Numbered from the stretch's first letter, positions 35,087 to 45,167 are shown. The stretch is 64,000 bases of DNA from Vibrio syngnathi (GCF_002119525.1 NZ_CP017917.1:868001-932000), one strand, 5' to 3'. Notes: generated by a model from the sequence alone, not told the origin. A program made the numbers and translations.

Positions 35087-36835
35087 ATGCTGTCTGATAT
35101 TGATATTTGTCGCTCTACTCCCCTTAAAAGCATCAGTGAGGTTGCCAAGCAAGCTGGCTTGCAACACAACGAACATCAGCCATTAGGGCAATACAAATCT
35201 AAAGTGTCTCTCACATCACTTGAACGCCTCGCTAGCCAACAAGATGGTAAATTAGTCGTTGTTACGGCTATCACACCTACGCCTCTTGGTGAGGGCAAAA
35301 CCGTCACCACTATCGGATTAGCACAAGGCCTCGCTAAGATTAACCAATCCGCTATGGCCTGTATTCGTCAGCCTTCGATGGGACCGGTATTTGGTGTAAA
35401 AGGTGGTGCAGCAGGCGGCGGCTATTCACAAGTTGCCCCAATGGAACAATTGAACCTACACCTGACTGGCGATATTCATGCCGTTACGGTCGCGCATAAC
35501 CTTGCCTCTGCCGCTATTGATGCTCGTTTATATCATGAGCAGCGAGAAGGGTTAGAAGCCTTTGAGGCTCGCTCAGGCTTAAAAGCTCTGGATATAGACC
35601 CACGCAGAATCGTGTGGCGACGTGTACTTGACCACAATGACCGCGCACTGCGCATGATAACTGTAGGAAAGAACGAAGCAGGCAAAACAATCAACGGCTT
35701 TGAACGTGAAGATGGTTTTGATATCTCGGCCGCTTCTGAGCTAATGGCCATTCTTGCCCTAGCTGACGACCTTCAAGACCTACGCAAGCGTATTGGTCGT
35801 GTCGTACTCGCTTATAACCATCAAGGCTTGCCATTAACCGCAGATGACTTCAACGTTGCGGGCGCTATGACAGTGACAATGAAAGACTCTATTGAGCCAA
35901 CATTGATGCAAACCCTTGAAGGTGTACCGACCCTGATACATGCAGGACCTTTCGCGAATATCGCACACGGTAACTCTTCGATCATTGCCGACAAGATAGC
36001 GTTGAAATTGAGTGACTTTGTCGTGACTGAAGGCGGCTTTGGCTCAGACATGGGTTTTGAGAAGGCGTGTAACATCAAGGTTAAAGCATCGAATAAGAAA
36101 CCAGATTGCGCAGTGATCGTCGCAACATTACGCGGCCTAAAAGCGAATTCAGGCTTATACGATTTAAGACCGGGAACTCCCCTACCAGATTCAATTTTCA
36201 ATGATGATCAAGACGCACTTATTGCTGGCTTTGAGAATCTCAAATGGCACATTAACAACGTTAAGCAATATCAAGTGCCGACCGTTGTTGCGATCAACCG
36301 ATTCCCACAAGATTCAGGTCAAGAGCTCGATGCTTTAAAACAGATGATCACCGATTTCGACCCAAGCGTTAGCGTTGAAGTCAGTGAAGCATTTGGTTTA
36401 GGTGGCGAAGGCGCCACGGTTCTGGCTCATGCCGTGGTAAAAGCATGCCAAAATAACTGTGAATTTAAACCTTTGTACCTCTCTGAACAAAGCCTAGAAG
36501 AGAAACTGATGGCAGTTGCTGAAGTCGGTTATGGCGCGGCAAGTATTTCGCTATCACCACTCGCCAAAAAACAGTTGGCAGAGTTTAGCCAACACGGTTA
36601 TAGCGACCTATCTGTGTGTTTAGCAAAAACGCCACTGTCTATATCCACTGAAGCGCATCTAAAAGGTGCACCTACACAATTTGACGTACCGGTTAGAGAA
36701 CTAAAACTGTGTGCGGGTGCCGGCTTCATCTACGCTTTATGCGGCAATGTAATGACAATGCCAGGCCTACCTGACAAACCGGCTTTTATGCAATTGGACA
36801 TTGACAGCAAAGGGAATATCATTGGCTTAAGTTAA
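35087..36835 (+). CDS. fhs: Formate-tetrahydrofolate ligase
   Basis: The 582-residue enzyme carries the ATP-binding signature [20 protein letters not shown] near residue 65 and the later [16 protein letters not shown]. Both are diagnostic of 10-formyl-THF synthetase. It joins formate to tetrahydrofolate with ATP and feeds 10-formyl-THF to purine synthesis. Length fits the family (about 555-580). The PurR-like box upstream and the glycine cleavage cluster nearby support a one-carbon role. A Shine-Dalgarno (AAGGA) precedes ATG 35087. Confidence 0.95.
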   Translation: MLSDIDICRSTPLKSISEVAKQAGLQHNEHQPLGQYKSKVSLTSLERLASQQDGKLVVVTAITPTPLGEGKTVTTIGLAQGLAKINQSAMACIRQPSMGPVFGVKGGAAGGGYSQVAPMEQLNLHLTGDIHAVTVAHNLASAAIDARLYHEQREGLEAFEARSGLKALDIDPRRIVWRRVLDHNDRALRMITVGKNEAGKTINGFEREDGFDISAASELMAILALADDLQDLRKRIGRVVLAYNHQGLPLTADDFNVAGAMTVTMKDSIEPTLMQTLEGVPTLIHAGPFANIAHGNSSIIADKIALKLSDFVVTEGGFGSDMGFEKACNIKVKASNKKPDCAVIVATLRGLKANSGLYDLRPGTPLPDSIFNDDQDALIAGFENLKWHINNVKQYQVPTVVAINRFPQDSGQELDALKQMITDFDPSVSVEVSEAFGLGGEGATVLAHAVVKACQNNCEFKPLYLSEQSLEEKLMAVAEVGYGAASISLSPLAKKQLAEFSQHGYSDLSVCLAKTPLSISTEAHLKGAPTQFDVPVRELKLCAGAGFIYALCGNVMTMPGLPDKPAFMQLDIDSKGNIIGLS

Positions 36836-37075
36836 TTACGACCAGGCATAGGCTAAAAATCCGCTTTATCTAAAATAGCCTGTCCGTACTATGATCCCAA
36901 TTATATTTACGGACGGGCCTCCTTTCTGATACCTAATTGCTCAACCAACACCCCAAATGCAATAAATTTCATTGAAATCAAAATAATATGCAATCCTTAT
37001 TATAAATTTTGGGTCAAGATCACATTAATAGGCCTATAAAATATATAGTATTGCGCTGATTTTTCGAGGACAGTG

Positions 37076-38980
37076 ATGAATACGAGTATAAAAAAACTGA
37101 TCGGCCAATTTCTATGTACCCTGTTTGTCCTAGGATTAGTCCCTGCTCTCTATATAAACTCTGAATTTGAACGGGTTGAAGCTCAGCACGCGCTGAACAT
37201 CAAACAGTCGAATCAAAACCAAATCGAATACAGCTTTCATCAACTCGCGATTATTGTTGAGCAAATATCAAACGCGGTTCCCTCTATTGCCTCTTCACAG
37301 ACCCTACTCCGTGCAGTTGCTGAACCTTCGATTGCTAACAAACAGGCACTTCAAGATCTCTGGGTAGTATTAGCAAACGGGCAACAATACTACTCTCAAC
37401 TACGTTTCCTAGATCTAGACGCCAACGAAGTCTTCCGCGTCAACTACAAGGACGGTCAAGCAACTGTCGTCGCAGACCGCAAGTTACAGAACAAATCCTC
37501 TAGCGATTACTACAAAGTGCTACAAGAATTATCGATCGGAGAGGTAAGCGCTAAAGGCATTGATCTTGAGGCCGAAAATGGAGAGTTAGTTCGCCCCTTT
37601 GCGCCGACACTTCGCATTATGACGCCTGTGACTGTAGGGGAGCACATTATTGGCTATTTCATTGCTAACCTAAATATGCGCGAAATCTATGAACGCTTAC
37701 AATACCAGATTGGGACATCAACAACTGTTCCTGTCATTCTCAACAAAACCGGACATGTCATCATGGGTCCCGCCCCTGAGGATTCATTTGGGCATGTGAT
37801 TGAATCACGTTCAGACAAGACATATGCAAAACTAGCCCCAGGCCTGTGGCAGAATATTCAGAGCGGCATCTCATCCAGCTATTTTGATGGTAAAAACTGG
37901 TATTTTCACTCTGACATCAGCCCTAAGATTAAGCAGTTTGAAGGACCAATTTATATGGTTCTTCATATTGAAGAACATCAATTTAACACTCAGTTTCAAC
38001 AAGAAAATCACGCCATAGTCGTTCAGATAATCATACTCTCGATATTAATTTCAATGATTTCTGTCGGCTTTGTACTTTGGAACAGTAACCATAAAAAGAA
38101 CAGTATCGAAAGCCAACTCGCCAAAGCAGCAATGAACGGTATGTCTGCCCTAATAATCACAGACAAAAGCAACCGAATCATACAAGTAAACCAAGAGTTC
38201 ACCCGTGTCAGTGGCTACGAGTTAGAAGATGTAAAAGGTAAACAGCCTTCATTGTTTAACGCTGGCCGCTATAATGAAGAGTTCTACATTAAAATGTGGA
38301 GCGTCATTAAAGAGACAGGAATGTGGGAAGGCGAAGTGGTGAACCGACGTAAAGATGGCACCTTAATCACGGAAATTCTTCGCATCCAAACCATCAAAGA
38401 CTCAAAAGGTGTGATTCAATTTTATGTCGCTTCATTTGTTGATATCAGCAAACACAAAGAGCTCGAGAATAAACTGAGAAACCTTAGTGAGAAAGATGCA
38501 CTATCTGGCTGCTGGAATAGACGAAAGTTCGACCTGGAGCTTCGTGACGAGTGTTCTCGCGTTAGTCGCTACCCTAATCGCGAGCAATCTTGCTTAGCCA
38601 TATTGGATATTGACCATTTCAAACGCATTAACGATAGGTTTGGACATGATTATGGCGATAAAGCCATACAAACAGTAGCACAGGTACTGCAACGTGAATG
38701 TCGAGATACCGATTTCGTGGCTCGTATTGGTGGAGAAGAGTTTGGGGTTATCTTGCCTCACACGACACCACAAGAAGCCGACTATGTGCTTAATAGGCTG
38801 AGAATCGCGATCAGTATCGAGTTCGACAACGTCGTTACAATAAGTGGTGGAATAACCAACCTGACAGGTGAACCTGCACTCAATTACAAGTGTGCTGATT
38901 TGGCACTATACGAGGCGAAAGCGGCGGGAAGAAACAGTGTCTGTTTGTTCTTAGACACTGAGATGAGTGAAATTGCATAG
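37076..38980 (+). CDS. Membrane diguanylate cyclase with PAS domain
   Basis: The 634-residue protein starts at ATG 37076, 5 nt after GAGGA; the GTG at 37073 is less well placed. It has an N-terminal helix, a Cache-like periplasmic domain (about 30-305), a second membrane helix (about 312-335), a PAS domain (about 345-460) and a GGDEF domain. The active motif is GGEEF, with an RxxD inhibitory site (RDTD) five residues before it. It should make c-di-GMP in response to an extracellular ligand and be product-inhibited. Confidence 0.92.
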   Translation: MNTSIKKLIGQFLCTLFVLGLVPALYINSEFERVEAQHALNIKQSNQNQIEYSFHQLAIIVEQISNAVPSIASSQTLLRAVAEPSIANKQALQDLWVVLANGQQYYSQLRFLDLDANEVFRVNYKDGQATVVADRKLQNKSSSDYYKVLQELSIGEVSAKGIDLEAENGELVRPFAPTLRIMTPVTVGEHIIGYFIANLNMREIYERLQYQIGTSTTVPVILNKTGHVIMGPAPEDSFGHVIESRSDKTYAKLAPGLWQNIQSGISSSYFDGKNWYFHSDISPKIKQFEGPIYMVLHIEEHQFNTQFQQENHAIVVQIIILSILISMISVGFVLWNSNHKKNSIESQLAKAAMNGMSALIITDKSNRIIQVNQEFTRVSGYELEDVKGKQPSLFNAGRYNEEFYIKMWSVIKETGMWEGEVVNRRKDGTLITEILRIQTIKDSKGVIQFYVASFVDISKHKELENKLRNLSEKDALSGCWNRRKFDLELRDECSRVSRYPNREQSCLAILDIDHFKRINDRFGHDYGDKAIQTVAQVLQRECRDTDFVARIGGEEFGVILPHTTPQEADYVLNRLRIAISIEFDNVVTISGGITNLTGEPALNYKCADLALYEAKAAGRNSVCLFLDTEMSEIA

Positions 38981-39033
38981 CAGAAACCTGAGTCGCACCA
39001 CAGCGCCGTTAACTTCACTCTAGAGTCGTTCAC

Positions 39034-39645
39034 TTAACAAACACTTGGTGCGGGATAGAACTCGAGCTTATTACCTTCTGCAACAAGAATACAATCCATA
39101 TGAGCGGCATGAGCTGCCTGCTTACCAAGGTGAGTATCTTCAAACACAACACACTGCTTTGGCTGCAACCCCATACCAAAACACGCATCTAAGAAAGTAT
39201 CAGGGTTTGGCTTATGATTCTTAACATCTGTTGCTGTCACTAGGATATCGAGCTTACTCAAGATACCTGTTTTATCGAGTAACTGTTCGGCACTTTTACG
39301 TTGACTGCCCGTTCCAACCGCAATCTTCTTTTTGCCTAGATGTTCTACCAAAAGAGAATATGTACAAGGGATAACATCTCCTTTGTCTTCAATAGCCGCA
39401 AACGACGCCATCTTAAACGCAGAAACCGCTTGTGGGTCGAGTGATAAATCGTATTTTCTGTTCACCTCACCCGCAATCTTATAACTCGGCATTCCACCTA
39501 AGCTATGCAGCCAAGAAGCTTCGAAATGGAAACCAAACTCTTCCGCCGTTTGTTGCCATGCTTTTACATGTGCTGGCATTGTATCGATCAACGTACCGTC
39601 CATATCAAAGATTAATCCTTCATATGCCGTTAAATCCATTTTCAT
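39034..39645 (-). CDS. HAD-IA family phosphatase, YqaB/beta-phosphoglucomutase-like
   Basis: The 203-residue protein starts at ATG 39645 (MKMDLTAYEG); the frame extends to a GTG at 39657 that is less likely. Motifs are DMDGTLIDTMPAH with the catalytic Asp near residue 14, GTGSQRKSAEQLL, KNHKPNPDTFLDACFGMG and FEDTHLGKQAA. The arrangement matches the YqaB group (fructose-1-phosphate phosphatase-like). The substrate is not certain. It is divergent from arfB. Confidence 0.85.
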   Translation of the reverse strand: MKMDLTAYEGLIFDMDGTLIDTMPAHVKAWQQTAEEFGFHFEASWLHSLGGMPSYKIAGEVNRKYDLSLDPQAVSAFKMASFAAIEDKGDVIPCTYSLLVEHLGKKKIAVGTGSQRKSAEQLLDKTGILSKLDILVTATDVKNHKPNPDTFLDACFGMGLQPKQCVVFEDTHLGKQAAHAAHMDCILVAEGNKLEFYPAPSVC

Positions 39646-39732
39646 AACGATTACCACTCTTTAAGAAAGTTACTGATACCATAACCAATATTCAGTATCA
39701 TGACCTCATATTACCGTTTAAAATGGATGTTT

Positions 39733-40143
39733 ATGTTACAAATATCTAACTCTGTTTCAATTCAAGACTGGGAACTCCAGCTAACCGCGATCAGAGCTCA
39801 AGGAGCCGGTGGTCAAAACGTCAATAAAGTATCCAGTGCGATACATTTACGTTTTGACATCAAGCATTCCACCCTACCTGATTTCTACAAAGAAAAACTC
39901 CTTGCACATAAAGATGGTCGTATCACTAAAGATGGCGTGATCATCATTAAAGCTCAACAGTATAGAACTCAGGAGCAAAACCGAGACGACGCTTTGGTAC
40001 GTTTGAAAGAGTTGATCTTAGAAGCAACAAAGGTGCAAAAAGTAAGACGTGCAACTAAACCGACACGCGGGTCTCAGAAAAGACGTTTAGAAAGTAAAAA
40101 GCAGAGAAGCACCACCAAACAACTGCGCGGAAGAGTAGACTAA
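39733..40143 (+). CDS. arfB: Alternative ribosome-rescue factor B (peptidyl-tRNA hydrolase)
   Basis: The 136-residue protein starts [10 protein letters not shown], aligned with the usual ArfB start; upstream in-frame ATGs at 39700 and 39727 are less likely. The GGQ motif lies in [20 protein letters not shown], and a basic C-terminal tail ([18 protein letters not shown]) enters the mRNA channel. ArfB releases peptides on ribosomes stalled at mRNA ends. The gene is monocistronic. The strength of the ribosome-binding site is modest. Confidence 0.93.
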   Translation: MLQISNSVSIQDWELQLTAIRAQGAGGQNVNKVSSAIHLRFDIKHSTLPDFYKEKLLAHKDGRITKDGVIIIKAQQYRTQEQNRDDALVRLKELILEATKVQKVRRATKPTRGSQKRRLESKKQRSTTKQLRGRVD

Positions 40144-40304
40144 TTGTTTCATGTCCCCTGTGAGCACGTCACCATGAAACAACTATTCTAGCTCTAACTA
40201 TTTGGGCAATGGACGAGACCTAACACTATCTATTCGTCGGCTATGTGTTCAAATCTACATATTAGAAATACTATTGATTAGAAAGTATCGATTAAAACAA
40301 AACG

Positions 40305-40622
40305 CTACTTGTGTTTTTTGACTGACAAAATCAGTTTGATCAACAGCATTCGCTCTTCACTGGTCAGCAAACGACTGACCGCCCCTACATCTTCTGCGGC
40401 TACTTGAGATGCACCGACAACGTCGAGTACGACATCCAAGTCCGTCACTTTCAGGGTTCTCGTGATCGAACGATACTGAGACATTTTTATATCAGCCTCT
40501 CCCCGTTCAATTCGTTGGTAGGTTTTCAGGCTCATCCCAGCGCTAGCCGCTAACTTTTCTTGAGACCAATTGCCTTGCTTCCTGCGCTCAATCAGCGCTA
40601 TTACTATAGGTTCTTGTGACAT
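40305..40622 (-). CDS. XRE-family HTH regulator (105 aa)
   Basis: The 105-residue protein starts at ATG 40622, behind a strong GGAGGT, and not at the GTG six bases upstream. An XRE HTH spans residues about 8-65 (ALIERRKQGNWSQEKLAA, SLKTYQRIERGEADIKMSQ). The rest is a short helical dimerisation or effector part (SEERMLLIKLILSV). Targets are unknown; neighbours give no clear hint. Confidence 0.85.
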   Translation of the reverse strand: MSQEPIVIALIERRKQGNWSQEKLAASAGMSLKTYQRIERGEADIKMSQYRSITRTLKVTDLDVVLDVVGASQVAAEDVGAVSRLLTSEERMLLIKLILSVKKHK

Positions 40623-40821
40623 AAGCACCTCCAGAATAGACAGTTATGACCTAATTTCAGCAAGAAGCAGACCATATTGACTCAGAACAGTTTACATAAG
40701 CCATTAAAGGCATATTATTCGGCCGATAAAAACGTTACGTTTCATAAACTTTCACACTTACAACAGCGTTAACGCGCAGGCAGATAAGTTTGAATGTTCA
40801 AGAGCTAGGAAATAAGAAAAA

Positions 40822-41160
40822 TTGCAAATTGCGAATAATGATAGCGTGAAATTGGAAATTGCGAATCTCTATAAATTGGCATTTCCTTGCATACAACAAG
40901 CTTTAGAATCAGAAGATACCCGTAATGAAATTGTTGTGGTACAGCATAGATTACTAACTTACAAAGAAGTGCTGTTACACGGAAATATGCTGGAAGATAA
41001 AGAATTAAAACAGGCTTTTTCTGCATTGAACCAAAGCGAGAAAGGTGTTGTTCAAGGTGGTATTCAGAATATAAACGATGCAATAAAGCAAATGGATGAG
41101 ATTATCGAAAGGTATAGCAGGAAGGCGAATATCAATAAGCAGGCTTATAAACAAGTTTGA
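40822..41160 (+). CDS. Hypothetical helical protein (112 aa)
   Basis: This 112-residue helical, soluble frame begins with TTG 40822 in a short tandem-like repeat (AATTGCAAATTGCG and so on), so the true start is unclear. Mid-protein is LESEDTRNEIVVVQHRLLTY; the C-terminus is basic. Nothing diagnostic is visible and I do not recognise a family. A palindromic hairpin follows the stop at 41184-41211. Confidence 0.4.
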   Translation: MQIANNDSVKLEIANLYKLAFPCIQQALESEDTRNEIVVVQHRLLTYKEVLLHGNMLEDKELKQAFSALNQSEKGVVQGGIQNINDAIKQMDEIIERYSRKANINKQAYKQV

Positions 41161-41183
41161 ATCGATAGTACACAGAAATAACT

Positions 41184-41212
41184 AAGTCGACGCTTATTAA
41201 AGCGTCGACTTA
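41184..41212. terminator. Hairpin between convergent genes
   Basis: A 12-bp stem AAGTCGACGCTT / AAGCGTCGACTT (41184-41195 / 41200-41211) lacks a strong T-run. It is probably a bidirectional terminator. Confidence 0.5.
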
Positions 41213-41239
41213 CACAAAAACAAGGTGTGTAACGTAAAG

Positions 41240-42325
41240 CTATTTTCTAAAGCGAGTAAACGTTCTAAAGCCGGCAAATAACATCAACATACCAAGCATG
41301 CCAAATGATGCACCACCGCCACTGCTACCAGAGCTTGTAACGGGCTTCTTCTTCAAGCCGGAGTATGCCGACCTCTTAGCGTGAGTTGAAACAAACTTAG
41401 CGGTTTCTGTACCCGCGATCACGCTATCAATCCAATCTTTATAATCGTATATTTCAGTAAATACGGACGTTACAACAGAATTACCGCCACAGGTTGCAGG
41501 ACCAAAGCTAGTAATACCGACTTGTCGATAATCTGAACCATCTTTCCAGTAAACAGGACCACCAGAATCACCTTGGCAGGTACTTCCATATAAACTAGTG
41601 AAAATGTTGAAATCACCAGTGAAACAAATTTGTTTACCAGTTAGAGGAGGATTTGGGTTGTCCTTACCTGTAAATGCGTTCTTGCACGTTGTGTTATCTA
41701 CGTAAGCCAGAGTTACTCTCTGTAATAAGGTGGTTCCGTCAAAGCCTGTACGTGTATTACCATGACCAACGGCCACAAAATCACTCGCCGCATTACGATA
41801 AGTTTCATTTAATGGATGCTTCACAACATCGTTGATCGAATCAACATTGAGTGCACTTTCTAGCTTGAGAATAGCAACATCATTGCGTAAAAAGTCGCTG
41901 ATTTCATCCGAGTAATCACTAGGGTAATAAACCTCAGAAACACGCGCTTTCTGGATATTACCCTTAGGGAATTGAGAGGTATCTTCTATCTGAGGAACAA
42001 CAACAGTAAACAACTGTCCTTCCTCATCACCATAGATACAGTGCGCAGCAGTCAAAACATGGCTTGGGTCAAGAATCGTTGCACCACAATATGAGCCCGT
42101 TGAGTAAACCCCATCGTAATCAATACGATCGATAAACAAGCTTGCCATTGATGGGAAATCAGTGACTGAAGCGTTGCTACCGTTAACGATATAAGGTGAA
42201 ACACCGACATTTGGAGTACTTTCGACCGAGTTTTCCGTCGCCATAACACTTGATGTGTAAATCAATGGAGCTAAAAGCCCTAAAACGGCTTTACGAACCG
42301 GACTCATTGTATGGTTAACATTCAT
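41240..42325 (-). CDS. Secreted trypsin-like serine protease with GlyGly-CTERM
   Basis: The 361-residue protease starts at ATG 42325 (Shine-Dalgarno AAGGAG). It has a signal peptide (to about residue 29) and a chymotrypsin-fold domain starting IVNGSNASV. The triad is His in LTAAHC, Asp in NDVAILKL and Ser in GDSGGP. Its C-terminus is a Ser/Gly-rich GlyGly-CTERM (SSGSSGGGASFGMLGM), one hydrophobic helix and Arg/Lys. That tag is processed by rhombosortase, and such Vibrio proteases (Ves type) leave by the type II secretion system. The specific substrate is unknown. Confidence 0.92.
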   Translation of the reverse strand: MNVNHTMSPVRKAVLGLLAPLIYTSSVMATENSVESTPNVGVSPYIVNGSNASVTDFPSMASLFIDRIDYDGVYSTGSYCGATILDPSHVLTAAHCIYGDEEGQLFTVVVPQIEDTSQFPKGNIQKARVSEVYYPSDYSDEISDFLRNDVAILKLESALNVDSINDVVKHPLNETYRNAASDFVAVGHGNTRTGFDGTTLLQRVTLAYVDNTTCKNAFTGKDNPNPPLTGKQICFTGDFNIFTSLYGSTCQGDSGGPVYWKDGSDYRQVGITSFGPATCGGNSVVTSVFTEIYDYKDWIDSVIAGTETAKFVSTHAKRSAYSGLKKKPVTSSGSSGGGASFGMLGMLMLFAGFRTFTRFRK

Positions 42326-42503
42326 AGACAACTCCTTGTAACCCCTACTACTTATTTACAAAAATGATGAGTCGACACCATAACACGTCACAACTGTGAT
42401 TATAGTAAGTATTTGTAGCGATATTGCCACATCTCTCATTTTATAAACGAATTTTCAGTAGCCGCTGTTCGTTGCAATACTAAAGATAATACGGTCGCAG
42501 AAA

Positions 42504-42560
42504 CAAAAAAGCCTACCGTTGAACTTCTCTACACAGAGAAGCAAACAATAGGCTTTCATT
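42504..42560 (-). terminator. Rho-independent terminator of gcvT
   Basis: A two-step stem (AAAGCCTA / TAGGCTTT outer, CTTCTCT / AGAGAAG inner) spans 42508-42556 and is followed by T6 on the minus strand. Confidence 0.8.
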
Positions 42561-42587
42561 TCGCTTAATGGTTTCTCTTAAAAGAGA

Positions 42588-43721
42588 TTAACCGCGGTAG
42601 TAACGTTGAGGTACGAATGGCATTTTTTCTACTGTCATTGGTAGTTTCTTGCCACGAACTTCAGCGAATACTTCAGTGCCAATAGCCGCTAGATCAGTGC
42701 GAACGTAAGCCATTGATACAGGCTTGCCTGCGTTAGGGCCCGCCGTGCCGCTTGTTACTACGCCAACCTTGTTACCTTCAGCGTCAAACAATTCAGCGCC
42801 TTCACGTACTGGTGCTTTAGTTTGGCCAACAAGACCAACACGCTTGCGTTGAACGTCTTTAGTCGCGATTTGCTCAAGGATGATGTCTGCGCCTGGGAAA
42901 CCGCCAGCACGCTCACCGTCAGTACGACGCACTTTTTGAATACCCCATAGAAGGCTAGCTTCTACTGGCGTTGTTGTTGTATCTAGATCGTGACCGTACA
43001 AACATAAACCACACTCAAGACGCAGTGAATCACGTGCACCAAGGCCAATCCACTCTACTTCAGCTTCTGAAGTTAGCTTACGCGCTAGTGCTTCAGCATG
43101 ATCATTCGGTACAGAGATTTCGTAGCCATCTTCGCCTGTGTAACCACTGCGGCTTACGATACATTCCACACCATCGATATCCACTTTTTGAACATCCATG
43201 AACAGCATGTCTGCAACGCTAGGTTGGAAACGAGCCAGTACTTCAGACGCTTTAGGGCCTTGAAGTGCTAGTAGAGCACGGTCATCAATCACTTCCATTT
43301 CTACGTCTGCAGGAAGGTGAGCCGTTAGGTGGTCGATATCTTGTGTCTTACAAGCTGCGTTCACAACTACAAATAGGTGATCGCCAAGATTTGCAACCAT
43401 CAGGTCATCCATGATGCCGCCCTGCTCGTTAGTAAAAAACGCGTAACGCTGCTTACCAGAAGGAAGGTCAATAATATCTACGGGAACCAAAGATTCTAAG
43501 ACAGCAGCTGCATTTGCACCATGTAGACGAAGTTGCCCCATGTGAGAAACATCAAAAAGACCGGCAGCGTCACGAGTGTGTAAGTGCTCTTTCTTTACAC
43601 CTAGTGGGTACTGAACTGGCATATCGTAGCCAGCGAAAGGAACCATTTTCGCACCCTCTTCAACGTGAAGCGCATGCAGTGGTGTTTTTAGTAGGTCTTG
43701 ATTAGCGTGTTCTTGAGTCAT
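42588..43721 (-). CDS. gcvT: Glycine cleavage system T protein (aminomethyltransferase)
   Basis: The 377-residue protein starts at ATG 43721, behind GGAGAATAAA; the 11 extra upstream codons are not needed. The N-terminal part has GAKMVPFAGYDMPVQYPLG and LFDVSHMGQLRL, the folate-binding fold of GcvT. The middle GYTGEDGYEISVP and C-terminal barrel follow. It transfers the aminomethyl carbon to tetrahydrofolate within the glycine cleavage complex with GcvH and GcvP, encoded on the other strand at 46599-49963. The regulator gene lies between them. Confidence 0.96.
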   Translation of the reverse strand: MTQEHANQDLLKTPLHALHVEEGAKMVPFAGYDMPVQYPLGVKKEHLHTRDAAGLFDVSHMGQLRLHGANAAAVLESLVPVDIIDLPSGKQRYAFFTNEQGGIMDDLMVANLGDHLFVVVNAACKTQDIDHLTAHLPADVEMEVIDDRALLALQGPKASEVLARFQPSVADMLFMDVQKVDIDGVECIVSRSGYTGEDGYEISVPNDHAEALARKLTSEAEVEWIGLGARDSLRLECGLCLYGHDLDTTTTPVEASLLWGIQKVRRTDGERAGGFPGADIILEQIATKDVQRKRVGLVGQTKAPVREGAELFDAEGNKVGVVTSGTAGPNAGKPVSMAYVRTDLAAIGTEVFAEVRGKKLPMTVEKMPFVPQRYYRG

Positions 43722-44062
43722 TTTATTCTCCATGAAGCGTTGCAGGCTGTCCAAAATCGAGTCTGCCGCTTATATCTCTATTTAGAGTCACCTCTAACGA
43801 TACGGGTTAACGTTAGAAACAGTAGATAGTAAAAAGTGATATCTTTTATATAGGCTTATATTGTTAGCGTTATAAATATGAATGGCTGTACAAATCCCAT
43901 ACAACTCACTTTCTAAGAATTCACTTCAGTAAACTTCAATCAACATGAGTAAACCGTGTTCACTATAATAAACAAGGCTGAGTCAGTTTTACACCCTTAA
44001 CAATAGTCAAACAGCTCAAAATGTGACATTTAACAATTTAAAAACAATTGTTCGATACATAC
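43722..44062. other. gcvT upstream region (no clear glycine riboswitch)
   Basis: The leader between gcvT and the terminator of the regulator gene holds an inverted repeat TCTAACG / CGTTAGA (43793-43799 and 43811-43817), possibly an operator or leader stem. The GGAGAG and ACCGAAGG-type conserved glycine-aptamer words were not found. Confidence 0.5.
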
Positions 44063-44100
44063 AAAAACGCGATATTGATGATTTTCACATCAATATCGCG
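44063..44100 (-). terminator. Rho-independent terminator after the XRE-cupin gene
   Basis: A 13-bp perfect stem CGCGATATTGATG / CATCAATATCGCG (44068-44080 / 44088-44100) is followed by T5 on the minus strand. Confidence 0.85.
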
Positions 44101-44124
44101 TCTATTGGCTAACGTTCGAAACAA

Positions 44125-44140
44125 AAGCAAACGTTTGCAT
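44125..44140 (+). promoter_or_regulatory. PurR box candidate near gcvT
   Basis: AAGCAAACGTTTGCAT (core palindrome GCAAACGTTTGC, 44127-44138) matches the PurR consensus. It lies between the regulator's stop codon and its terminator, about 400 bp from gcvT. Confidence 0.6.
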
Positions 44141-44190
44141 TCACTATAAGAAATTCAAAGTTTGTTAGCTTATTTTGCAATAACCTACAG

Positions 44191-44814
44191 TTATTTTGCA
44201 GTCACCCACAGAATGAGTGCATCTTCAGCACTCGTTGAAATCAGCATGTGGCCCATATTCGCATCGTAATACATGCTATCGCCTTCACTCATTGGCACAG
44301 GCTCGTAGAATTCTGAGTAGAACATCACATCACCAGATATGATCATTAAGAACTCTTCACCATCGTGGCGCACCCAATCGTTATACTCTTCAAAAGTACG
44401 AGCTCTCACTCGACTCTTAAACGGCATCATCTTCTTATTAGAGAGCTCTGTGGCAAGCAATTCGTGTTCATAAGTTGGTGTTGGGTGTGGTTTACCTTGG
44501 CCTGCCTTGGTTAAATCACGACGTCCTGTGGCGACTTTTTTTCTCGGTGGTTCAAAGAGTTGCGGCATATCTATCTGCAACCCCATAGCCAATTTCTGCA
44601 TTGCTTGAAAGGTCGGTGAGATCTGTTCGTTCTCGATTTTACTGAGCGTAGAACGTGCTAAGCCTGTGCGCTGGCTTGCCTCTTCTAGCGTGATCCCAAG
44701 CTTACTGCGAATGTCTTTAATACGCTGGCCAAGCCTAAGAGGTTCGATATTCTGGTCTAACGTTTCCTTCGCCAACGTTAGAGATGGGTACTCATCATAA
44801 ATGTCTTCTGACAT
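44191..44814 (-). CDS. XRE-family regulator with cupin domain
   Basis: The 207-residue protein has an XRE HTH (residues about 28-80, KLGITLEEASQRTGLARSTL and SKIENEQISPTF) and a C-terminal cupin (about 135-205, HDGEEFLMIISGDVMFYSE). HTH-cupin regulators bind small metabolites or metal through the cupin. Its place between gcvT and glyA, on the gcvT strand, makes it the probable regulator of the glycine/serine genes (inference). A 14-bp palindrome lies at 44936-44949 in the divergent promoter. Confidence 0.9.
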   Translation of the reverse strand: MSEDIYDEYPSLTLAKETLDQNIEPLRLGQRIKDIRSKLGITLEEASQRTGLARSTLSKIENEQISPTFQAMQKLAMGLQIDMPQLFEPPRKKVATGRRDLTKAGQGKPHPTPTYEHELLATELSNKKMMPFKSRVRARTFEEYNDWVRHDGEEFLMIISGDVMFYSEFYEPVPMSEGDSMYYDANMGHMLISTSAEDALILWVTAK

Positions 44815-44935
44815 AGGTCCCTCATTAATTTTTTACTTCCTGTCTATTAATTTCATTCTTGCATAAAGCGCTTTGTTGATTAAAGAGCGCACAGAGAAAT
44901 AAAGCGTGCTCCCCGTAGCAAAACAAGAAAATCTG

Positions 44936-44949
44936 TTTCCTATTGGAAA
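44936..44949. promoter_or_regulatory. Palindrome in the regulator/glyA divergent promoter
   Basis: TTTCC-TATT-GGAAA is an inverted repeat between the XRE-cupin gene and glyA, a candidate operator of that regulator. Confidence 0.5.
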
Positions 44950-45167
44950 TTTTTGTTGAAAATTGATTTTAACGGAGCTATGTTATCGACTTGTTAGATG
45001 AAGAGATGCTACTTCGGCTTGCCGCAAATGATAGATTTAACATTTGTAAGAGCTGTTTTTTACCCGAATTTTTGGGAACCAATTCGTGCTGCATTGACCC
45101 TACAACGATCGCTTAGACGCTGTAAGAGTATATTTAATACGCAATCAACGTATATCTGTACCTATAT

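Noticed and set aside
35821..36201. 126-codon open frame opposite fhs
   Set aside because: It is a shadow of the highly conserved fhs coding sequence with no independent signals.
36878..36918. Terminator after fhs
   Set aside because: GCCTGTCCGTA / TACGGACGGGC can pair imperfectly, but the loop is long and there is no T-run, so it was not listed as a terminator.
40805..41083. 92-codon minus-strand frame opposite the 112-aa gene
   Set aside because: No ribosome-binding site and no motif; both frames here are weak, and the plus-strand one is slightly better supported.
42447..42504. RNA gene (tRNA) near the gcvT terminator
   Set aside because: No cloverleaf or TTCGA-type arm; the structure is explained by the two-step terminator.
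43722..44062. Glycine riboswitch in front of gcvT
   Set aside because: The conserved aptamer words (GGAGAG stem start, ACCGAAGG-like core) were not found on the minus strand; only a short inverted repeat is present.
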